A DNA stretch of 42,515 nucleotides, from contig JAKAEE010000026.1 of the NCBI GenBank assembly GCA_021820065.1, positions 1-42,515 of the forward strand. The letters are read 5' to 3'. The notes below the pieces were generated by a model, which did no database searches, had not been told where the DNA came from, and saw only the letters and a list, made by a program, of their open reading frames with translations. This stretch comes from Bacteroidota bacterium (GTDB lineage Bacteria; Bacteroidota; Ignavibacteria; Ignavibacteriales; Melioribacteraceae). Position numbers and translations under genes: made by a program. Every line of letters begins with the position of its first letter. Position 1 is the stretch's first letter. Shown piece after piece: positions 27,394 to 34,120 of the stretch.

Positions 27394-27739
27394 GTTAAAC
27401 TCAAATTAATGAAAGAAAACTTATTTATTACTCGTGAAAATTACGGTGATTCCGAGTGAAATAAAAGGATTTTACCTAAGTAAATATTGGGTCAAATCGA
27501 TGTCCTATCTGCCTCGATTTATTTTTTCTTGGGGGCTTCCGCACTCAGTTAGTTCTTGATTCAAGTCTCTCCAATTTATCGCCCGATAGGTCGAGCGGTT
27601 AGACCGTTTAGTTGAAATATTTTTTCGATACAAAAAAAATCTTCGAATAAGCACCGCATTTTACTGTTTATAGTTGGCACAATATTTAATAACTCTCTCA
27701 CGTAATCATAATTCACTAACTAACATCAAGAGGTTAAAA
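27394..27739. other. 346-base divergent intergenic region
   Basis: It separates the minus-strand glucanase operon from the plus-strand calcium-loop protein and must hold both promoters. AAATCGA (27494-27500) and TCGATTT (27514-27520) form a 7-bp inverted repeat with a 13-base loop, followed on the plus strand by ATTTTTTCTT, a terminator-like or attenuator-like shape. TTGGCAC at about 27675 resembles half of a sigma-54 site, but the -12 GC is absent. No LacI-type operator and no small ORF with a ribosome site was found. Confidence 0.45.
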
Positions 27740-28180
27740 ATGAAAAAGCTGATTTCTCTCGTAGCGGTGATTGCAATATTTATTGCATACACAAACATTT
27801 CCGCGCAATCACAAAATCCAAATCCGCCGACACAACACGGCAAAAATTTTGTCGATAAAAACGGCGACGGTTATAATGACAATGCACCCGACCATGACGG
27901 TGACGGAATTCCGAACGGAGTTGATCCAGATTACACCGGTCCAAAACTTCAGAAAAACAAATTTGTTGATCTCAACGGCGACGGAATAAACGATAATGCC
28001 GGTAAAGGAAAAAGAGGCGGCAAAAGCGGTAAGGGCGGCTATGGACCCGGTAACGGAACTGGAAACTCTGGCGTTGGCCCTAAGGATGGAACGGGAAACG
28101 GATCTGGAACCGGAACTTGTACTCAAACCGGAACCGGTACGCAAGGTTCAAATGCTAAAGGCAAAATGAGAGGACGTTAA
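27740..28180 (+). CDS. Small secreted protein with thrombospondin-type-3-like calcium loops and Gly-rich tail
   Basis: A 146-residue protein from ATG 27740 behind AGAGG; the frame extends upstream to a TTG but the signal peptide (MKKLISLVAVIAIFIAYTNISA/Q) fixes the start. Residues about 35-85 hold three acidic loops of the DxNxDGxxD/DxDGDGxxN type ('VDKNGDGYNDN', 'DHDGDGIPNGVD', 'VDLNGDGINDN'), which bind calcium in thrombospondin type 3 repeats and dockerins. The rest is Gly/Lys/Ser/Thr-rich low-complexity sequence. It has no sorting domain and no enzyme motif. A strong terminator follows, so it is a monocistronic unit that may be highly expressed. The function is unknown; an extracellular structural or calcium-binding role is a guess. 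Confidence 0.8.
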   Translation: MKKLISLVAVIAIFIAYTNISAQSQNPNPPTQHGKNFVDKNGDGYNDNAPDHDGDGIPNGVDPDYTGPKLQKNKFVDLNGDGINDNAGKGKRGGKSGKGGYGPGNGTGNSGVGPKDGTGNGSGTGTCTQTGTGTQGSNAKGKMRGR

Positions 28181-28190
28181 TAATCAATTG

Positions 28191-28225
28191 TAGTGGGACT
28201 CAAGTCGAGTCCCACTATTTCTTTT
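28191..28225 (+). terminator. Rho-independent terminator
   Basis: TAGTGGGACTC pairs perfectly with GAGTCCCACTA (11 bp, loop AAGTC), followed directly by TTTCTTTT. It starts 10 bases after the stop of the small calcium-loop protein. This is the clearest intrinsic terminator in the window. Confidence 0.9.
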
Positions 28226-28243
28226 AAAAAATTGTGATGAGCC

Positions 28244-29368
28244 ATGAAAAATCTAATAATAATATCTGTCTTTATCGTACTAACTTTTGGGAACGTATTT
28301 GGTCAATGGAATTTCAATTTATCTACCGATCATGAATACAACGACAATCCTTTTCGATCGCTGATTCCGGAACAAAGTTTTATTTCCTCTATTGATATAG
28401 GAATTGAACGCAGCACTGATGTACTGTCGCTCGGTTATTATGGAAGTTTGATCAACTTCAATAGCAACACTTTAAGAAATTTTTACTGGCATCAGCTCGC
28501 CACTTGGAAAGACAGCGAAAACTCCGCTTACGGCATTTATGCTGAACAAAGAATTGGAAAGGATATTTACACGTATTTCGATTACTGGGATTTGACCGCT
28601 TACTACAGGCATTCGTTCAGTTGGAATGATTTGTATTTTTCTGTGAATCCCAACGCAAGTATTACGAAGTACAAAGAAATTAGTATCCTCGACAACTTTA
28701 AGGGAACATTCAACTTTCAGATTAATAAAGGTTTTGAAACCGGGACTACAATAATTGCGGGCGGAAGTTTCAATTATAAAAAATACTTAGACCCTACTCA
28801 GCATGGAACGTATTCATATCTTGATGCAAACAATGTTCTGGTGACAGAGAATTATACCGACAGAAATGTTTCGTCCTTGTCGCAAATTGCGTCGTACCTT
28901 CGGCTGGCGCAATCGATTACTGAAACTACTGGGCTGTCATTTCAGTTTACAAATCGAAGCATTATCAACGGTGTGGCAAATTATGCCAAAGATTTGAATT
29001 TTGTTTACGGAGATGAATCTGAAATTTTTGATGATCCGGTTAACATAGAAGGGAACAGTTTTTCTGCCGAACTAACTCAAATATTGTTTGATGATTTGGA
29101 AATCAAGACCGGATTTCATCTTAATTATAAAAACTATCCTTCACAAGGCTTGTATGACGAACTTGGAAATTATACTACCGGTTTAATGCGAGCCGATGTT
29201 CAAAAAATATTCAATCTTTCGGTTAAGAAAAAAATTGCAGTCGATTTCCTAGGCGGTTCGAACCTTTCGATTGGAGTGAATTACCAAAACATTAGTAACA
29301 CATCGAACAGTTTTTGGTTCAACTATCAAAACAACTCGCTCGGATTTAATATTGGATTAGAACTCTAA
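28244..29368 (+). CDS. Putative outer-membrane beta-barrel protein of unknown function
   Basis: A 374-residue protein with signal peptide MKNLIIISVFIVLTFGNVFG/Q. The mature part is made of alternating hydrophobic and polar strands rich in Tyr, Phe and Trp with short turns ('TGTTIIAGGSFNYKKY', 'NLSIGVNYQNIS') and ends in 'NSLGFNIGLEL'. The pattern fits an outer-membrane barrel or a secreted beta protein. No family was recognised. It follows the terminator of the calcium-loop protein and precedes a histidine kinase by 62 bases, so it may belong with the two-component genes. The ribosome site (GATGAG) is weak. Confidence 0.7.
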   Translation: MKNLIIISVFIVLTFGNVFGQWNFNLSTDHEYNDNPFRSLIPEQSFISSIDIGIERSTDVLSLGYYGSLINFNSNTLRNFYWHQLATWKDSENSAYGIYAEQRIGKDIYTYFDYWDLTAYYRHSFSWNDLYFSVNPNASITKYKEISILDNFKGTFNFQINKGFETGTTIIAGGSFNYKKYLDPTQHGTYSYLDANNVLVTENYTDRNVSSLSQIASYLRLAQSITETTGLSFQFTNRSIINGVANYAKDLNFVYGDESEIFDDPVNIEGNSFSAELTQILFDDLEIKTGFHLNYKNYPSQGLYDELGNYTTGLMRADVQKIFNLSVKKKIAVDFLGGSNLSIGVNYQNISNTSNSFWFNYQNNSLGFNIGLEL

Positions 29369-29430
29369 TTTTAATGAATCTTTTCAATCAACTTCGCTTC
29401 TTATAGAGAAGAACATTTGGTAACTTTCAA

Positions 29431-31470
29431 ATGAACAAGAGATTTAATGAAGTGAAGTTGTTTGATAGCAAATTTATTCAGCCCAAGGTTTTGTTAGCAA
29501 TATTTCTGGTAACCTCGCTCATAATATTTTCGTCTGCGTTGATAGAACTGTATCAAAGCAAATTGGAAATGCTTGAGCTGATGGACAAGCAAAGTCATAC
29601 TCTTCTGGAAACTCTTCTTTCATCTTCAGATAACGCATTGTCATCGTTCGATAAAGTAGAAATGGAATTGAGAAATCGTCTGCTCAATAATGCCGGCATG
29701 ATTAGATTATTATATGAGAAAGGATTGGTCACAAATGCGCTGCTAGAAAAAATTGCGAAAGGCAATAAAATTTTTAGAATAAATATTTTTAGCAACAGCG
29801 GGAAAAAGTTATTCTCCAGCCATAAAGAAATTCATAAGAATCTTCCAGAAAACGAAAACCCTGTCGCTTTTTTGCAACCGATATTTATAGGTGTGGAAGA
29901 CACTTTAATGATAGGAATAAAGACTGCTCGTTTCGGTGAAGGAAAAAGATTTGCTGTTGCGCTTGCATCCCAAAATCGGAGTGCGATAGTTCTGAATGTT
30001 GATGCCGATGATCTGCTGAAATTCAGAAATCAAATTGGGTTTGGTCCGCTGTTAAGAAGAGTCTCCAATAATTACTCAATAGAATACGTCGCTCTCCAAA
30101 ACGATAGCGGTATCGTTGCCGGCGCCGGCAATCTTAATCAATTAAATCAAACCGGAACTGATTCATTTATCAAAAAAACATTAAGCGATAATCTGTTTCA
30201 ATGGCGGGTAGTTAATAACGAGGGGCGCGACATATTTGAAGCGGTTCATGCCCTAAAATATAAAGGGAAAATTCTTGGCGTATTTCGTTTGGGCTTATCA
30301 ATGGCTTCTATTGATGAAATAAATAAGAGAGTTACCACGCGCATCATAATCTTGAGTATAGTTCTTTTTGTGTTTGGCTTCATCACACTGGCATTGGTTT
30401 TTACAAAACAGAATTTTGATTTTCTTTCCAAGAGATTTAAGGCGGTTGAATCTTTTTCAAAAAACATTCTTGAGAACGTTGGCGACGCTATAATTGTACT
30501 GGATGAACAACAAAAAATAAAATCTGCTAATAAAGCCGCCTCTGCTTTATTTAATGTGAACGAGCAGCAAATCATTGGAGGCGATCTCAAATTATTCGTC
30601 GATGAAATAGTGTGTAAGGACTTTTTGAATTCAAATAAACCGGTCGTTGAGATTAGCTGCATGATTGGCAAAAACGCCAAAGATTTGCTGGCGGTGAAAA
30701 GTTCTTTCCTGGACGAGAATAGAAACTCAAATACGATTATCGTTCTGAGCGACTTAACCGAGCAAAAAGCGATTGAGAGACAGCTTGAAAGAAAAGATAG
30801 ATTGACCGCCATGGGAGAATTAGCTTCTTCCGTAGCACACGAAATAAGGAACCCTTTGAACGCGATTGCCACAATCACTCAGCAAATCAGCAAGGACTTT
30901 GAACCAAAAGAAAATGTGAACGAATTTAGAGAATTATCAAGTATAGTTTATAAGGAAGTAAAAAGAATAAATGAAACGATAGAAAGTTTTTTGAAGTTTG
31001 CTAAACCTTTGGCGCTTAATGCGGAAGAATTTGATTCACACAATTTGTTTGAGCAGCTTGAGAAGGAGTACTTGCCTATGCTCAAGAAGAAAAATATAAA
31101 ATTAGAAATTCAAGAAAATTGGCATGGTAGTGTTGAGTGGGACAAATCGCAGCTTACGCAAGTGTTTATCAATTTGCTCAATAACTCAATAGCGGCGATA
31201 AATGAAACGGGATTAATATCTATAATTATAAACAAGACGGATAACGAAAAAATTGAAATTGTTTTTTCAGATAACGGTTGCGGCGTGTCGGCGGAAAATA
31301 TTGGCAAAATATTCAACCTATACTTCACTACAAAAACAAAGGGCAGCGGAATCGGTTTGAGCGTTGTTCAAAAAATTATTGCAGAGCATAACGGTTTACT
31401 TTCTGTTAACAGCGAAATTGGCAAAGGGACAAAATTTACCGTTGTACTTCCCAAGAAATTAAAAGGATGA
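29431..31470 (+). CDS. Membrane sensor histidine kinase (NtrB-like)
   Basis: A 679-residue kinase. Transmembrane helices at about 18-41 and 303-325 flank a periplasmic sensor domain of about 260 residues that was not identified. A PAS domain (about 340-450, 'NVGDAIIVLDEQQKIKSANKAA') is followed by HisKA with H470 in 'SSVAHEIRNPLNAIATI'. The HATPase domain (about 560-675) has N box 'FINLLNNSIAAINE', G1 'FSDNGCGVS' and G2 'GSGIGLSVVQKI'. The phosphate should go to the sigma-54 activator encoded 3 bases downstream. The pair resembles NtrBC/ZraSR-type systems. The signal is unknown; control of the neighbouring barrel protein or glucan genes is possible but nothing in the sequence shows it. Confidence 0.93.
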   Translation: MNKRFNEVKLFDSKFIQPKVLLAIFLVTSLIIFSSALIELYQSKLEMLELMDKQSHTLLETLLSSSDNALSSFDKVEMELRNRLLNNAGMIRLLYEKGLVTNALLEKIAKGNKIFRINIFSNSGKKLFSSHKEIHKNLPENENPVAFLQPIFIGVEDTLMIGIKTARFGEGKRFAVALASQNRSAIVLNVDADDLLKFRNQIGFGPLLRRVSNNYSIEYVALQNDSGIVAGAGNLNQLNQTGTDSFIKKTLSDNLFQWRVVNNEGRDIFEAVHALKYKGKILGVFRLGLSMASIDEINKRVTTRIIILSIVLFVFGFITLALVFTKQNFDFLSKRFKAVESFSKNILENVGDAIIVLDEQQKIKSANKAASALFNVNEQQIIGGDLKLFVDEIVCKDFLNSNKPVVEISCMIGKNAKDLLAVKSSFLDENRNSNTIIVLSDLTEQKAIERQLERKDRLTAMGELASSVAHEIRNPLNAIATITQQISKDFEPKENVNEFRELSSIVYKEVKRINETIESFLKFAKPLALNAEEFDSHNLFEQLEKEYLPMLKKKNIKLEIQENWHGSVEWDKSQLTQVFINLLNNSIAAINETGLISIIINKTDNEKIEIVFSDNGCGVSAENIGKIFNLYFTTKTKGSGIGLSVVQKIIAEHNGLLSVNSEIGKGTKFTVVLPKKLKG

Positions 31471-31473
31471 CTT

Positions 31474-32847
31474 ATGAGCAGCACATCATTACTGATCATT
31501 GACGATGAGGAAAGTCAAGTTCAATCTTTGAAATCATTTCTAACGAAAAGAAATTTTGATATTTATACTGCAAAGAATGGGGAGGAGGGATGGAAAATCG
31601 TTCAAGACAATTTAATTGAAATTGTGCTAACAGACTTTAATATGCCCGGCTGGGATGGCTTAACAACTCTGAAAAAGATTAGAGAACTCAATCCCGAAAT
31701 AGACGTGGTTGTAATGACCGCGTTTGGAACCATAGAAAGTGCTGTTGATCTTATGAAAGCCGGCGCTTACGACTATTTGACAAAACCAATCGATCTTGAC
31801 GAATTGGAAAATGTATTGAGTCGAATCATAGAGAAACGTCATTTGATTTCAGAAAACAAATTCTTGAAAGAACAGCTGAAAGAAAAATTCCGATTCGATA
31901 CCATAATAACGAAAAGCGCTTCAATGGAAAACGTTTTGAGTACTGCCGCGCGTGTCGCTCAAGCTAAAACAACAGTTTTGATTCGTGGAGAAAGCGGTAC
32001 CGGCAAAGAGTTGATTGCAAGGGCAATTCATTTTACAAGTCCAAGAAAGGAAAAACCGTTTGTCGCCGTGAACGTTGCGTCTCTCTCGGAAGGTTTAATG
32101 GAAAGTGAATTGTTCGGTCATGAAAAGGGTTCGTTTACCGGCGCGACTAATCAAAGAGCTGGCAGATTCGAAGAAGCTAACGGCGGTACACTTTTTATCG
32201 ACGAAGTTGGAGACATTCCGGTTCAAACCCAAGTTAAACTTTTACGCGCGATTCAGTTTGGTGAAGTTCAACGGATCGGCAGTAACGTTACAACGAAAAC
32301 CGATGTCCGTATCATCGCTGCAACTCATCGCAATTTAGAAGAAATGATCGAACAAAAAATGTTTAGAGAAGATCTCTTCTATAGACTGAATGTTGTTTCG
32401 ATTAATCTTCCTTCATTGAGACAGCGCAGGGATGATATTCCACTGCTAGTAGAATATTTCATTAAGAAATATTCTAAAGAAGTTGGGAAAGAGATTGAAG
32501 GAATAACTAAAGAAGCACTTGATCAATTGATCAAGCACAATTTCCCCGGTAACGTGCGCGAATTAGAAAATATAATTGAACGTGGTATCGTACTCACCAG
32601 AGAGAAGTACATTACGAAAGATGATTTGCCTCTAAGTACACTTGAGAAGAATGCCAGCCGTGTTTATGACCCATGTAACTTTGATGATTCTTATGAAACA
32701 AAAGTTAGAATATTTGAACTTGCGATTATCAATGAAGCGCTTGCAAGAACAAACGGCAATAAAAGTGCTGCCGCAAGATTAATCGGCATCACAGAGAGAC
32801 ATTTGCGCTCAAGATTGGAAAGACTATCTGCTACGCCAAATGAATAG
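31474..32847 (+). CDS. Sigma-54-dependent response regulator (NtrC family)
   Basis: A 457-residue regulator. Receiver domain (about 4-118) with acidic pocket 'IDDEE' and phosphorylation site D54 in 'VLTDFNMPGWDG'. AAA+ domain (about 143-380): Walker A 'GESGTGKE' from residue 172, sigma-54 contact loop 'GSFTGA' at 219-224 (usual form GAFTGA; S is an accepted variant), Walker B 'GGTLFIDEVGD', and 'VRELENIIERG'. A Fis-type HTH ends the protein ('NKSAAARLIGITERHLRSRLERL'). It activates sigma-54 promoters when phosphorylated by the preceding kinase, with which it is co-transcribed. No convincing sigma-54 promoter was found in the intergenic gaps checked in this window, so its targets may lie elsewhere. 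Confidence 0.95.
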   Translation: MSSTSLLIIDDEESQVQSLKSFLTKRNFDIYTAKNGEEGWKIVQDNLIEIVLTDFNMPGWDGLTTLKKIRELNPEIDVVVMTAFGTIESAVDLMKAGAYDYLTKPIDLDELENVLSRIIEKRHLISENKFLKEQLKEKFRFDTIITKSASMENVLSTAARVAQAKTTVLIRGESGTGKELIARAIHFTSPRKEKPFVAVNVASLSEGLMESELFGHEKGSFTGATNQRAGRFEEANGGTLFIDEVGDIPVQTQVKLLRAIQFGEVQRIGSNVTTKTDVRIIAATHRNLEEMIEQKMFREDLFYRLNVVSINLPSLRQRRDDIPLLVEYFIKKYSKEVGKEIEGITKEALDQLIKHNFPGNVRELENIIERGIVLTREKYITKDDLPLSTLEKNASRVYDPCNFDDSYETKVRIFELAIINEALARTNGNKSAAARLIGITERHLRSRLERLSATPNE

Positions 32848-32982
32848 TTGTCGAAAATTCATTCATAAATAACTCATCATATCAGCTCCTTCATATATTC
32901 CGAACTTTTTTTGCGAACAGTATTTTTTGAATTTTTTGTAAGTTTTTTCATCTTAAAGCCATGTCTATCAATCTAAATTTTC

Positions 32983-33011
32983 TTGACTTTCCTCTAAATT
33001 GATATTAAGTT
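32983..33011 (+). promoter_or_regulatory. Possible promoter of the LacI-controlled cluster
   Basis: TTGACT (32983-32988) is 17 bases from TAAGTT (33006-33011). The -35 is good and the -10 poor, but its position just upstream of the perfect operator at 33022 makes it a reasonable candidate. The remaining part of the 253-base gap (32848-33100) is AT-rich with several T-runs and shows nothing else clear. Confidence 0.35.
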
Positions 33012-33021
33012 AAATCACCGA

Positions 33022-33035
33022 TGTAAACGTTTACA
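33022..33035. promoter_or_regulatory. LacI-family operator, perfect palindrome
   Basis: TGTAAACGTTTACA is a perfect 14-base palindrome with the central CG typical of LacI/CcpA operators, and it fits the Gram-positive cre consensus TGWAARCGYTWNCW. It lies 66 bases before the LacI start, so the regulator probably controls its own gene and the GH94-GH144-GH35-GH144 genes behind it. No second copy was noticed in the other intergenic gaps. Confidence 0.8.
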
Positions 33036-33100
33036 CGATAACTTTTTTCCTCTTTTTGTCTGTAATTGCTTATTGATGGTTTCACTTAACGAGATTTGGA

Positions 33101-34096
33101 ATGGCGCCAACTATTAAACAAATCGCTAAGCTCGCTAATGTTTCAATCGCAACGGTTTCGAGAGCGCTCAGCGGCGATGAAAAAGTAACAAGTGAGACCA
33201 AGCGGTTAGTTTTAAATGCGGCAAGAGAACTAAACTACAGACCCAACATTCTCGCAAGAAATTTCGTGAAGGGAAAATCCAATATAGTAGGATTAATCCT
33301 TCCGGACATATCAGATGAATTCTTCTCGGAAATTATTCGCGGAGTTGACGAGACATCTTACGATCATGGTTACTATACGATGGTAATAAGCTCTCACAAA
33401 AACAGATCGTTGGTAGAATCGGTGCACACTCTTATGAGTAACGGATTAGTCGGCGGGTTTATTATTCTGATTCCATTCATGGATCAAAAAATTGAAGCGG
33501 CGCTTATGCATGAGAGAGTTCCTTTTGTAATCATCAGCGGTGATAACAACGCGGGAGAATTTGATACAGTTACAACAAACAATTATCAATCTGCTTTTAT
33601 GATGGTTGAATTTCTTGTGGGTAAAGGATACAAAAAGATTGCGCATATATCCGGACCAGCAGATAACAATGATGCTCTTTTGAGAAAGAAAGGTTTTTTG
33701 GATGCCTGTTCGAAAAATAAAATCGAAATAAGAAATAACTGGTTGTTAGACGGAGATTTTACAATGGAAGGTGGTGAGCTGGCAATTAATAAAATTTTAA
33801 ATGAAGACGACAAACCCGAAGTAATCTTTGCGGCAAATGATATGATGGCGCTTGGCTGTTACAATGCAATCCAATCGAGGGGATTAAAAATACCTGATGA
33901 TATTGCCATCACCGGATTTGATGATATTCTAATTTCTAAGTACGCGAATCCGTCTTTGACAACGGTTAAAGTAAATACGGATCGAATTGGAAAATTAGCG
34001 GCTGAACGTCTCATAGAAAAAATGGATGGGACTAATAATAAAACCGCTCAAAAAATAGAAATTGAATCTGAACTTGTAATAAGAAATTCGTGCTAA
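33101..34096 (+). CDS. LacI-family transcriptional regulator
   Basis: A 331-residue repressor. The N-terminal HTH and hinge ('TIKQIAKLANVSIATVSRALSGDEKVTSETK', then 'LNYRPNILARNFVKGKSNIVGLILPD') occupy about residues 3-65, followed by a periplasmic-binding-protein-like sugar domain ('FVIISGDNN', 'AHISGPADN', 'PEVIFAANDMMALGCYNAIQSRGLKIPDDIAITGFDD'). It is the first gene of the right-hand cluster with a perfect operator 66 bases upstream; the GH94 gene starts 24 bases after its stop. The inducer is probably a small sugar of the pathway (sophorose, glucose-1-phosphate or similar), which is inference. Confidence 0.95.
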   Translation: MAPTIKQIAKLANVSIATVSRALSGDEKVTSETKRLVLNAARELNYRPNILARNFVKGKSNIVGLILPDISDEFFSEIIRGVDETSYDHGYYTMVISSHKNRSLVESVHTLMSNGLVGGFIILIPFMDQKIEAALMHERVPFVIISGDNNAGEFDTVTTNNYQSAFMMVEFLVGKGYKKIAHISGPADNNDALLRKKGFLDACSKNKIEIRNNWLLDGDFTMEGGELAINKILNEDDKPEVIFAANDMMALGCYNAIQSRGLKIPDDIAITGFDDILISKYANPSLTTVKVNTDRIGKLAAERLIEKMDGTNNKTAQKIEIESELVIRNSC

Positions 34097-34120
34097 ATAA
34101 ATTAATGTAAGGAAACAGTT

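Noticed and set aside
27673..27690. Sigma-54-like promoter (TTGGCAC) before the calcium-loop protein
   Set aside because: The -24 half looks right but the sequence at -12 is TTTAA, without the required GC.
27740..28180. Dockerin domain, implying a cellulosome
   Set aside because: The loops resemble thrombospondin type 3 repeats, lack the paired helix segments of dockerins, and no cohesin is present.
29384..29415. Hairpin before the histidine kinase gene
   Set aside because: CTTCT/AGAAG is a 5-bp AT-rich stem, expected by chance.
30246..30878. 210-codon open frame on the minus strand inside the histidine kinase gene
   Set aside because: Antisense to conserved kinase domains, no ribosome site and no recognisable protein features; a shadow frame.
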